Positions 1 through 6,210 are shown, numbered from the stretch's first letter. The stretch: DNA of 6,210 nt from Anaerolineae bacterium (GCA_030620125.1 JAUXFI010000122.1:1-6210), one strand, 5' to 3'. Notes: a model not told the origin generated them from the letters alone. Made by a program: numbers and translations.

Positions 1-1
1 G

Positions 2-3000
2 GGGGGGGTGAGGGGGGGTGGGTTCACCTGGCGCACGCCTTTGGTCTTCCTCACCCTCTTCACAGTCGTGGTCTATCTCCTCAGCACCATCCTATCCGTC
101 ACCCCCTGGGTAAGCCTCATGGGATCCTACCAGCGGTTGCAGGGCACGTACACGACTCTTTCCTACGTCGTGGTATTCCTCGTCATCCTGCAAGGACTAC
201 GCACGCGCGCCCAACTCGACCGCTTGATCACGGTGATCATCGTCAACAGCCTGCCCATCGCTCTCTACGGCCTCGTCCAGCGGAACGGGCTGGACCCACT
301 GCCCTGGGGCGGGGACGTGCAGAAGCGCGTGGCCGGGAATATGGGCAACGCCATATTCATCGCCGCCTACCTCATCATGGTTTTCCCACTCACCGTGGGC
401 CGCATAGCGGAGAGCTTTAAGGCTATTCTGACCGAAGAGGAGGCCGACTGGGCCGACATCCCGCGCGCGGCTGGTTACATCTTCATCGCCGCCGTTCAGT
501 TGATCGCCATCTGGTACGCTCAAAGCCGTGGCCCACTCCTGGGCCTCATCGCCGCGTCCTACTTTCTGTTCCTCCTACTGACCCTGTCGTCGCGCAACAA
601 GTGGGGAGCTGCGTCGGCACTGGCTGTTGTCACGGTCATCGCTCTGGTAGTGGGCTTTCTGGTACTCGTCAACATCCCCGGTGGCCCCCTCCAATCCCTC
701 CAGCGCGCCCCCTGGCTGGGACGCCTCGGCGAGGTGTTCGACTTTGAGGGCGGCACGGGAAAAGTGCGGGCGCTGATCTGGGAAGGCATGGTGGACCTGA
801 TCCTGCCCCACGAACCGATCCAATATCCCGACGGCCGCCCCGACCCTCTCAACGTCATCAGGCCGCTGATCGGATATGGCCCGGAATCCGCCTACGTAGC
901 CTACAACCGCTTCTACCCACCGCTGCTGGGGCATTATGAATCGCGCACTGCCTCGCCAGACCGCTCCCACAACGAGACCCTGGATTCGCTAGCCATCACG
1001 GGACTGCTGGGCCTGGCCGCCTATCTCCTGGTCTTTGGCAGCGTGTTCTACTATGGCTTCAAGTGGCTCGGCCTGGTCAGAGACCAAAAGCAGCGCAATC
1101 TGTTGTTCGGACTCGTAGTCGCCCTGTCACTCTTCAGCGTCGCCTTCTTCTGGTGGTGGCAGGGACTACATTTCTTCGGCGCTGCCCTCACCCTCGGCAT
1201 CGTCTCCGGGCTGGGGCTCTACCTGGCGATCATGGCCGTCGTTTCCTCCGTCCATCTCCTCAGATCGAACGAAGCCGCGCTACCGCCGCTGCACCCTCAT
1301 CATTTGCTTATCATATCTATCCTCGCTGCCATGATAGCCCATTTCGTCGAGATCAACTTTGGCATCGCGATTGCCTCCACGCGCACCACATTCTGGGCCT
1401 GCGCCGGGATACTCGTCGTGGCCGGGATGAACCTCATCCGTGAACGTGAGGAGACGGAAGAGGCAGAGGAACAAAAGAGCAGGGGAGCAAAGGAGCAAGG
1501 GAACCGGAGGCGCAAAAAACGCCGTAAGGATGCCCCTCCTCCGCCCTCTGTCAGATCAGCCCTGCCCGCCTGGCTGTGGCCGACACTCGCCATTTCCGTC
1601 ATCGGTGGCTTCATTCTGGGCACGCTGGCCTTCGATTTCATCACCAACGCCGAGCGGCTTTCTCAACCTCTGTCCCTCGTCTGGCGCGCGCTGACCGTCC
1701 TGCCGGCGCAAGAGAGCCGCACTTCCTACGGGGCGCTGATGATATTTGGTCTCACCTGGTTGATGAGCGCGGTCATGTTCATCTCCGAAATGGCCAAGAA
1801 CGGGGCGTTTCGTGAGCGCAAGGGTGACGGAGCTTTGGCGGCAATCATATACCTGCTCATCTCCCTGACAGGGGGGTTCGGGTTTGCCCTGTTGCTGGCC
1901 AGCCGTCAGGCCTCTCTGCCCGGCTTCGAGGCCCAGACGATGGAGGATGTGATCGGAATCGCCGACCGCATCGCCGGTCTGCTGACCGCCTACTACGGCT
2001 TCATCGTCTTTGTGCTGATCGCTGGAGGCACAGCGCTCTTCCTGGGAACACGCCGTTTGCCGCGACAGACCGCACAACCCTGGGGCGTGATCGCGCTCAT
2101 CGTGTTGACCGTGCTGACCAGCGCTATCGTCGCGGTGACCAACCTGACCCCCATCCAGGCCGACATCGTCTACAAGCAGGCCGCTCCCTACGAACAGGGC
2201 GGGCAATGGGTGGTGGCTATCGAACACTACAAACACGCGATCAAACTGACCCCCAAAGAGGACTTTTACTACCTATACCTGGGCCGGGCCTACCTGGAGT
2301 ACGCCTCGGCCATCGATGACCCCGCTGTGCGAGACGTGATGCTGCGCGAAACGGAGCAGACGCTGACCCAGGCCCGCGAGATCAACCCTCTCAACACCGA
2401 TCACAGCGCCAACCTGGCCCGCATGTACCGCCGCTGGGCTGACTTGGCCTCCGATGACGAAACGCGCCAATCCCTGCACCAACGCTCGTCGGAAAACTAT
2501 GCCATCGCAACCACGCTCAGCCGTCACAACATCCTTCTCTGGAATGAATGGGCCATGCTCTACTACCACGGCCTGCACGACATTGCAGGTTGTGAGCGCA
2601 CTCTGCAACGTTCCCTGGAGCTTGATTCGGAATTCGACCAAACCTGGTTGATAAGCGGCGATGTAAGCCGCGAGTTGGGCAATCTGGACGAGGCGGCCCA
2701 GTGCTACGAAGAAGCGCTCAGACTCAACCCCCGTGCCTCACAGGTCTTGAGAGTACTGGCGGACACGTATATGGCCCTACAAAAGTGGGACAACGCCATC
2801 ACCGCGCTCACACGAACCGTGGAATTGGAGCCTGGCGCCGGCGACATCTGGAACATCCACCAGGTATTGGCGCGACTGTACAGCCAAACTGGTCAGCAAG
2901 AGCAGGCTCTCGTGCACGCCCAAACGGCCTTGCAACTGGCTCCCAAAGATCAACAGGCCGCGCTACAGGAGCTGATCGCACAGATTCTGTCACTGGAAAT

Positions 3001-3013
3001 GCCACCACCATGA
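2..3013 (+). CDS. O-antigen ligase/polymerase family membrane protein with C-terminal TPR domain (probably 5'-partial)
   Basis: Predicted integral membrane enzyme that polymerises or transfers a lipid-linked glycan (Wzy_C/WaaL superfamily). Residue numbers count from the GTG at position 8. The frame stays open to the window edge. Homologues as I remember them have further membrane helices before the region seen here, so the N-terminus is probably missing and this GTG, in a G-rich run, is probably not the true start. Visible hallmarks are the SRG motif (about 172-175), GYGPES (289-294) and a conserved histidine segment HNETLDSLAITGLLG (from His321), which matches the catalytic loop region of ligases. 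Many hydrophobic segments span about 11-475. A charged linker with a proline run follows (about 480-515), encoded by an octamer DNA repeat. A second membrane block covers about 521-712. The C-terminus (about 720-985) is helical and TPR-like, with three good repeats at about 877-980. The stop overlaps the next start (ATGA). Ligase versus polymerase cannot be decided from sequence alone. Confidence 0.88.
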   Translation, partial: GGVRGGGFTWRTPLVFLTLFTVVVYLLSTILSVTPWVSLMGSYQRLQGTYTTLSYVVVFLVILQGLRTRAQLDRLITVIIVNSLPIALYGLVQRNGLDPLPWGGDVQKRVAGNMGNAIFIAAYLIMVFPLTVGRIAESFKAILTEEEADWADIPRAAGYIFIAAVQLIAIWYAQSRGPLLGLIAASYFLFLLLTLSSRNKWGAASALAVVTVIALVVGFLVLVNIPGGPLQSLQRAPWLGRLGEVFDFEGGTGKVRALIWEGMVDLILPHEPIQYPDGRPDPLNVIRPLIGYGPESAYVAYNRFYPPLLGHYESRTASPDRSHNETLDSLAITGLLGLAAYLLVFGSVFYYGFKWLGLVRDQKQRNLLFGLVVALSLFSVAFFWWWQGLHFFGAALTLGIVSGLGLYLAIMAVVSSVHLLRSNEAALPPLHPHHLLIISILAAMIAHFVEINFGIAIASTRTTFWACAGILVVAGMNLIREREETEEAEEQKSRGAKEQGNRRRKKRRKDAPPPPSVRSALPAWLWPTLAISVIGGFILGTLAFDFITNAERLSQPLSLVWRALTVLPAQESRTSYGALMIFGLTWLMSAVMFISEMAKNGAFRERKGDGALAAIIYLLISLTGGFGFALLLASRQASLPGFEAQTMEDVIGIADRIAGLLTAYYGFIVFVLIAGGTALFLGTRRLPRQTAQPWGVIALIVLTVLTSAIVAVTNLTPIQADIVYKQAAPYEQGGQWVVAIEHYKHAIKLTPKEDFYYLYLGRAYLEYASAIDDPAVRDVMLRETEQTLTQAREINPLNTDHSANLARMYRRWADLASDDETRQSLHQRSSENYAIATTLSRHNILLWNEWAMLYYHGLHDIAGCERTLQRSLELDSEFDQTWLISGDVSRELGNLDEAAQCYEEALRLNPRASQVLRVLADTYMALQKWDNAITALTRTVELEPGAGDIWNIHQVLARLYSQTGQQEQALVHAQTALQLAPKDQQAALQELIAQILSLEMPPP
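1453..1508 (+). repeat. Degenerate octamer tandem repeat inside the ligase gene
   Basis: Seven consecutive eight-base units can be laid out from 1453. The clearest are GAGCAGGG (1477), GAGCAAAG (1485) and GAGCAAGG (1493), flanked by weaker copies such as GAACAAAA (1469) and GAACCGGA (1501). The tract encodes most of a charged, Glu/Lys/Arg-rich linker (about residues 482-501) between the ligase core and the second membrane block. The unit length is not a multiple of three, so gain or loss of one unit would shift the frame. The copies are imperfect, which argues against frequent slippage today. Confidence 0.7.
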
Positions 3014-4041
3014 TCGTCTACATGCTCGCCTTCGCTGGTGCGTTGGTACTTGCCATTGGAGTTACCCCTGTGGCGCGCTGGCTGGCCCCACGAGTGGGCG
3101 TGATAGACAGACCCACGGCGCGCAAAATCCATCGCCGGCCCGTTCCCCGCATGGGAGGCGTGGCCATCTATCTGGCCGTCATCGTCGTGGTGTTTCTTCT
3201 GCGAGAGCGCTACAACTTTGCCCAATTCGGCAGCATCCTCATCGGCGCTACAGGCGTCTCCTTCATGGGACTGATAGACGACCGCTGGGGACTGCGCCCG
3301 CTGGTCAAGCTGATCGGCCAGACACTGGCCGGGCTGCTGCTCTATGCCAGCGGCATCTACGTCGGCACATTTCACGACCCGGTCCTGAATTTGATTGCTA
3401 CAGTGTTATGGGTCGGCTACATCACCAACGCGATCAACTTTCTCGACAATATGGACGGACTGGCCAGCGGGGCCTCGGCCATTGCAGCCGCCTTCTTCGC
3501 CCTGATGTGCTGCTTCAGCGAGCAATACCTGGTCGGCGCCCTCTCCATCGCCGTGCTCGGGGCCTGCCTGGGCTTTTTGTTCTACAATCTCAACCCGGCC
3601 AGCATCTTTATGGGAGACTCGGGATCCCTGTTTCTCGGCTTCATCCTGGCCGCCATCGGCATCAAGCTGCGCTTCCCGGACAACGTCACCTTCGTCACCT
3701 GGATGGTGCCGGTGTTGGTGATGGGCCTCCCCATCTTTGACACCACACTGGTCATCATCTCGCGCCTGCGGCGGCGACTGAACCCAGCCACCACGCCAGG
3801 CCAGGATCACATCTCACACCGTCTCGTGGCAGCCGGGATGACCCGGCGCGAGGCAGTGCTGACACTCTACGTCGTCTCCTTTATTCTGGGCCTGCTGGCC
3901 ATCTTTGTCACCCAGGCTTCCGTCGTCGAAGGCTACATCGTCGGCGGCCTCGTCGCCCTATCCGGCCTCTATGCCCTATGGCGCGTGGAGCGTCCCCCCT
4001 TCTTCAAATCCCAAACCAAGCACCCAGTATCCAATATCTAA
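3010..4041 (+). CDS. WecA/TagO/MraY-family undecaprenyl-phosphate sugar-1-phosphate transferase
   Basis: A 343-residue polytopic membrane enzyme (glycosyltransferase family 4). Such enzymes move a sugar-1-phosphate, typically N-acetylhexosamine phosphate, from a UDP-sugar to undecaprenyl phosphate, which starts a lipid-linked glycan. The family motifs are intact: the DRPTARKIH segment with PRMGG (33-50), the Asp pair in GLIDDRWG (D90, D91), NFLDNMDGL (143-151, with D146 and D149), MGDSGS (201-206), and the cytoplasmic histidine motif GQDHISHRL (264-272). About ten hydrophobic segments are spread along the protein. The start is the ATG that overlaps the upstream stop as ATGA, which suggests translational coupling. 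An in-frame extension further upstream would run through the TPR-coding region in another frame and adds no family sequence. The last ten codons (334-343) and the stop lie in a heptamer repeat. WecA/TagO-like is more likely than true MraY because the context is exopolysaccharide. The exact sugar is unknown. Confidence 0.92.
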   Translation: MIVYMLAFAGALVLAIGVTPVARWLAPRVGVIDRPTARKIHRRPVPRMGGVAIYLAVIVVVFLLRERYNFAQFGSILIGATGVSFMGLIDDRWGLRPLVKLIGQTLAGLLLYASGIYVGTFHDPVLNLIATVLWVGYITNAINFLDNMDGLASGASAIAAAFFALMCCFSEQYLVGALSIAVLGACLGFLFYNLNPASIFMGDSGSLFLGFILAAIGIKLRFPDNVTFVTWMVPVLVMGLPIFDTTLVIISRLRRRLNPATTPGQDHISHRLVAAGMTRREAVLTLYVVSFILGLLAIFVTQASVVEGYIVGGLVALSGLYALWRVERPPFFKSQTKHPVSNI

Positions 4042-4057
4042 TACCCAATATCCAACA
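4009..4057 (+). repeat. Degenerate heptamer tandem repeat across a stop codon and spacer
   Basis: Seven seven-base units can be read without gaps from 4009: TCCCAAA, CCAAGCA, CCCAGTA, TCCAATA, TCTAATA, CCCAATA, TCCAACA. The rough consensus is YCCAATA. The first units code for the C-terminus of the sugar-phosphate transferase, its TAA stop (4039-4041) sits inside the tract, and the rest fills the spacer up to the ribosome binding site of the next gene. It resembles the short tandemly repeated repetitive (STRR) heptamers known from filamentous cyanobacteria. Any kinship with them is inference. Confidence 0.78.
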
Positions 4058-4060
4058 CCC

Positions 4061-4064
4061 GGAG
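4061..4064 (+). promoter_or_regulatory. Ribosome binding site of the nucleotide-sugar dehydrogenase
   Basis: GGAG lies six bases before the ATG at 4071 and directly follows the heptamer repeat. It fixes the start, because the frame stays open further upstream through the repeat and into the previous gene. The protein begun here reaches the Rossmann motif after a normal short lead. Confidence 0.7.
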
Positions 4065-4070
4065 ATCACA

Positions 4071-5435
4071 ATGCCCTCTCTGCAAGACAAAATCACCAAT
4101 CGTACCGCCCATGTCGCCATCATCGGCCTGGGCTACGTCGGCCTGCCGCTGGCGACGGCGTTCGCCAAAGCCGGCTTCCTCATCGCTGGCCTGGATGTGG
4201 ACCAACGCAAAGTGGATTCAGTCGCCGCTGGCCAGAGTTACATCCCCGACGTCCCCGACGCAGAGATCGCCCCCCACGTCGAAGCGGGCCGCCTCACCGC
4301 CACGTCCGACTACGACGTGCTGCGCGAAGCGGACGCCATCTTCATCTGCGTCCCCACCCCCTACGACGCCCAGCGCGCCCCCGACCTTTCCTTCATCGTC
4401 TCCGCCAGCGAGGGCATCCTGCCGCGCCTAAAGCCCGGCCAAATGATCGTCCTGCAAAGCACGACCTATCCAGGCACGACAGAGGAGATCGTCCAGCCGA
4501 TCCTGGAAAAAAGTGGTCTCAGCGCCGGCGTGGACTTTTACCTGGCCTTCTCTCCTGAACGTATTGATCCCGGCAACAAACAGTGGTCAGCCTACAACAC
4601 GCCCAAGGTCGTGGGCGGCATCACGCCAGAGTGCACCCGGCTGGCGTGCGACCTCCTGAGCCAAATGGGCGCGCCGGTACACCCCGTCTCCTCCCCACGC
4701 GCCGCCGAGTTGACCAAGCTGCTGGAGAACACCTTCCGCGCCGTCAACATCGCGCTGGTCAACGAGTTGGCCTTGCTGACCGAACGGATGGGAATTGACC
4801 TCTGGGAAGTGGTTGAAGCCGCCAAGACCAAACCCTTCGGCTTTATGCCCTTCTACCCTGGCCCAGGCGTGGGCGGGCATTGCATCCCGGTGGACCCCTA
4901 CTACCTCTCCTGGAAAGCCCGCGAGTACGACTACTACACCGAGTTCATTGAGCTGGCCGGCGAGGTCAACCAGGCGATGCCCTACCACGTCGTAGACCTG
5001 ACCTCCCAGGCTCTCTCCCTGCATGGCAAGCCTCTGCGTGACGCCCGCGTGCTGGTGCTGGGCGTGGCCTTCAAACCAGACATTGACGATGCCCGCAACT
5101 CCCCCGCCGAACGAGTCATCGAACTGCTGTTGAACCGTGGCGCTGTAGTACGCTATCACGACCCCTACGTGCCCCGCTTCCAGATCGGCAACGACGTCTT
5201 CCACCGCGAGGGGGTGGTGCTGGAATCGGTGGCGCTGACAGAGGAAGAGATCGCTGCCGCTGACTGCGTCGTCGTCGTCACCGGCCACCGCAGCCTGGAC
5301 TATACCTGCGTGGTACAGCACGCCGCCCTGGTCTTGGACACCTGCAACGCCACTGCCACCGTAAGCAAAGGTCGAGAGAAAATCGTGCGCCTGGGCGCGC
5401 CGATGGTGGAATGGCCAATGACCAATGACGAATGA
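4071..5435 (+). CDS. UDP-N-acetylglucosamine 6-dehydrogenase-type nucleotide-sugar dehydrogenase (WbpA-like)
   Basis: A 454-residue soluble enzyme of the UDP-glucose/GDP-mannose dehydrogenase family. These oxidise C6 of a nucleotide sugar to a carboxylate in two NAD+-dependent steps. The N-terminal Rossmann domain carries GLGYVGLP (19-26), followed by CVPTP (93-97), STTYPGTTEE (130-139) and SPERIDPGN (161-169). The central domain carries ELTKLLENTFRAVNIA (213-228). The catalytic cysteine is Cys271 in GPGVGGHCIPVDPYY. The C-terminal UDP-binding domain covers about 322-440 and includes GVAFKPDIDDARNSP (331-345). Length and motif order are complete. SPERIDPGN and the FYPGPGVGGHCIPVDPYYLSWKARE region (written here in part: YPGPGVGGHCIP) look most like UDP-GlcNAc 6-dehydrogenases (WbpA, COG0677) rather than UDP-glucose dehydrogenases, so the product would be UDP-GlcNAc uronic acid. 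UDP-ManNAc dehydrogenase (WecC) remains possible. The final eight residues are encoded by a heptamer repeat shared with the next gene's start. Confidence 0.92.
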   Translation: MPSLQDKITNRTAHVAIIGLGYVGLPLATAFAKAGFLIAGLDVDQRKVDSVAAGQSYIPDVPDAEIAPHVEAGRLTATSDYDVLREADAIFICVPTPYDAQRAPDLSFIVSASEGILPRLKPGQMIVLQSTTYPGTTEEIVQPILEKSGLSAGVDFYLAFSPERIDPGNKQWSAYNTPKVVGGITPECTRLACDLLSQMGAPVHPVSSPRAAELTKLLENTFRAVNIALVNELALLTERMGIDLWEVVEAAKTKPFGFMPFYPGPGVGGHCIPVDPYYLSWKAREYDYYTEFIELAGEVNQAMPYHVVDLTSQALSLHGKPLRDARVLVLGVAFKPDIDDARNSPAERVIELLLNRGAVVRYHDPYVPRFQIGNDVFHREGVVLESVALTEEEIAAADCVVVVTGHRSLDYTCVVQHAALVLDTCNATATVSKGREKIVRLGAPMVEWPMTNDE

Positions 5436-5437
5436 CA
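5410..5437 (+). repeat. Four-copy heptamer repeat at the gene junction
   Basis: Four direct seven-base units run without gaps: AATGGCC, AATGACC, AATGACG, AATGACA, with a weaker fifth (AAATAAC) after them. The tract contains both the stop of the dehydrogenase (TGA, 5433-5435) and the proposed start of the downstream membrane protein (ATG, 5425). Because seven is one more than a multiple of three, successive units are read in shifted frames. The peptide Met-Thr-Asn-Asp therefore ends one protein and begins the next. Confidence 0.85.
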
Positions 5438-6030
5438 AAATAACCGCTGACAGGGAAACCCCACCTGCCATCCCCCCTCCCCCACCCACCCGGCGGCTGA
5501 GGGCCGTTCAGATTCTCACCGTCGTAGCGATTTTCGCTGCCCTCGGCGCAGCCGTCTACTTCCGCGACCACCTTCAAGAATTGAAGCAATACGGTTACGC
5601 CGCCGTCTTCCTGGTGGGACTGGTCAGCAATGCCACGCTGATCCTGCCAGTGCCGGGGCTGGCTGTCAGTTCGGTGATGGGCAGCGTCCTCAACCCCTGG
5701 ATCGTGGGCCTCGTCGGCGGCGTGGGCCAGGCCCTGGGCGAACTAACGGGCTACATGGCCGGTTACAGCGGGCAAACCTGGGTGGATGAAAACCCCACCT
5801 ACAACCGCCTGACCCAATGGATGCAGCGCTACGGCGTCCTGACCATCTTTGCACTGGCCCTCATCCCCAACCCGATCTTTGACCTGGGGGGCATAGCCGC
5901 TGGCACGCTGCGCTTCCCACTGTGGAAATTCCTGGCGACTTGCACAGCCGGCAAGGTGGTCAAAAACACCATCTTTGCCCTGGCCGGCTACTATGGGATT
6001 GAGGCGCTGTACAGACTGTTTGGTGGTTGA
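5425..6030 (+). CDS. Small VTT-domain (DedA/SNARE-associated-like) membrane protein
   Basis: A 201-residue predicted inner-membrane protein. After a hydrophilic, proline-rich N-terminus (about 1-25, with a PPPPP run) come a first membrane helix (about 28-46) and then a VTT-like domain (about 57-195). Its features are SNATLILPVPGLA (68-80), the glycine-rich GQALGELTGYMAG (101-113) containing the family's Gly-Glu pair, and ALIPNPIFDLGGIAAG (145-160), followed by a terminal hydrophobic hairpin. Proteins of this superfamily include DedA transporters, some implicated in recycling undecaprenyl phosphate, and lipid scramblases; its activity here is unproven. The start is uncertain. The ATG overlaps the dehydrogenase by 11 bases inside the heptamer repeat and has no well-spaced ribosome binding site, and no other in-frame ATG occurs before the membrane region, so translational coupling is likely. 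It is cotranscribed with the polysaccharide genes by position, and a role in lipid-carrier handling is only inference. Confidence 0.85.
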   Translation: MTNDKITADRETPPAIPPPPPTRRLRAVQILTVVAIFAALGAAVYFRDHLQELKQYGYAAVFLVGLVSNATLILPVPGLAVSSVMGSVLNPWIVGLVGGVGQALGELTGYMAGYSGQTWVDENPTYNRLTQWMQRYGVLTIFALALIPNPIFDLGGIAAGTLRFPLWKFLATCTAGKVVKNTIFALAGYYGIEALYRLFGG

Positions 6031-6055
6031 CGGCGGCGCGGGCGTATGGTATAAT
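6027..6055 (+). promoter_or_regulatory. Sigma-70-type promoter with extended -10
   Basis: TTGACG (6027-6032) and TATAAT (6050-6055) are separated by exactly 17 bases. A TG at 6047-6048 makes an extended -10. The -35 hexamer contains the TGA stop of the preceding gene. Transcription would start near 6061-6063, about 20 bases before the structured leader. I see no terminator between the upstream gene and this promoter, so read-through from the polysaccharide operon is possible. Confidence 0.82.
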
Positions 6056-6080
6056 CTTGTCACAAAAGCACATACGATAA

Positions 6081-6210
6081 AGACAGCGAACAGGAGGAGT
6101 AAGCGGGATCGGCCCTGGCGAGCCCCTTGAACCTGAAGGGGAAAGAGAAGAGGGTCACCGGCTGCAAGCCCTCGCAGCGCCCCCCGCCGAAAGTCGCCTG
6201 GGAGTCGAGA
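6081..6210 (+). ncRNA. T-box riboswitch leader, Stem I (truncated by the window end), valine specifier proposed
   Basis: This looks like Stem I of a T-box leader, which binds an uncharged tRNA through a specifier codon and controls an aminoacyl-tRNA synthetase or amino-acid gene. Visible matches are AGGAGGAGTA (6092-6101), resembling the 5' side of the specifier-loop region. GCGGG (6103-6107) can pair with CCCGC (6183-6187). AGAGAAG (6144-6150) resembles the AG bulge. A distal hairpin is formed by GAGGG (6150-6154) and CCCTC (6169-6173) around a loop containing GGCTGCAAG. The 3' side reads GAAA-GTC-GCCTGGGAG (6189-6203), which lines up with the GAAA-specifier context of known leaders and makes GUC (6193-6195, Val) the specifier. 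GAC (6082-6084) can pair with GTC (6204-6206) at the stem base. An extra hairpin (6123-6141) sits within the stem. The T-box proper (UGGNACC type) and the terminator lie beyond the window, so the call rests on Stem I alone. Confidence 0.66.

Noticed and set aside
1..20. G-rich run at the left edge as a regulatory or G-quadruplex element
   Set aside because: It lies at the window boundary inside an open reading frame, and sequence upstream is unavailable; it could be an edge or assembly effect.
1556..2236. A 226-codon open frame on the minus strand opposite the ligase gene
   Set aside because: The plus strand here encodes clear membrane helices in the main frame; the antisense product is Gln/Asp/Gly-rich with no domain pattern.
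2701..3009. Upstream in-frame extension of the sugar-phosphate transferase
   Set aside because: It overlaps the TPR-coding region in another frame and yields an Arg/Pro-rich sequence unlike the family; the ATG at 3010 gives a normal N-terminus and an ATGA overlap.
4009..4057. CRISPR array
   Set aside because: Units are seven bases and directly adjacent with no spacers of typical length.
3978..4070. Upstream in-frame extension of the dehydrogenase
   Set aside because: It is a translation of the previous gene's end and the heptamer repeat; the ATG at 4071 has a good GGAG and gives the usual short lead to the Rossmann motif.
4587..5489. A 300-codon open frame on the minus strand opposite the dehydrogenase
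   Set aside because: It is antisense to a gene with complete family motifs, its translation shows low-complexity Gly/Val/His-rich sequence without recognisable domains, and long antisense frames are expected in GC-rich coding DNA.
6081..6210. RNase P RNA as the identity of the structured leader
   Set aside because: GAAAGTC (6189-6195) faintly recalls the conserved GAGGAAAGUCC core, but the flanking GAGG and CCGGGCUCC parts are absent and the other elements fit a T-box better.

Overview
The window looks like a stretch of a bacterial chromosome with moderately high G+C (about 60% by eye). It carries a tightly packed, all-plus-strand cluster for making and exporting or attaching a cell-surface polysaccharide. 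The large TPR-fused O-antigen ligase/polymerase, the short tandem heptamer/octamer repeats between and inside genes, and a T-box leader together resemble Chloroflexota (Anaerolineae-like) genomes. That assignment is inference from recalled family features, not from a search.

Layout. Positions 2-3013 hold a large membrane protein. It has an O-antigen ligase (Wzy_C-type) core, a charged linker encoded by an octamer repeat, a second membrane block and a C-terminal TPR domain. Its 5' end probably lies outside the window. It overlaps by four bases (ATGA) with a WecA/TagO/MraY-family polyprenyl-phosphate sugar-1-phosphate transferase (3010-4041). A short spacer made of degenerate heptamer repeats, with a clear ribosome binding site, leads to a UDP-N-acetylglucosamine 6-dehydrogenase-type enzyme (4071-5435). 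That gene overlaps by 11 bases, again inside a heptamer repeat, with a small VTT/DedA-like membrane protein (5425-6030).

The last 180 bases carry no gene. A near-perfect sigma-70-type promoter (TTGACG, 17 bp, TATAAT with an extended -10) starts inside the stop codon of the last gene. It drives a leader RNA that looks like Stem I of a T-box riboswitch with a GUC (valine) specifier. The window ends before the T-box/antiterminator and the regulated gene, which would be expected to be valS or another valine-related gene.

How the genes fit together. The dehydrogenase would supply a UDP-N-acetyl-hexosaminuronic acid. The WecA-like enzyme would load the first sugar phosphate onto undecaprenyl phosphate at the membrane. 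The ligase/polymerase would polymerise or transfer the finished lipid-linked glycan, with its TPR domain as a likely partner-binding platform. The VTT protein is possibly involved in lipid handling; its link to the pathway is only positional. I see no clear wholly new system. The most noteworthy items are three separate short-tandem-repeat tracts placed at or inside coding sequence, and the promoter plus T-box leader at the right edge.
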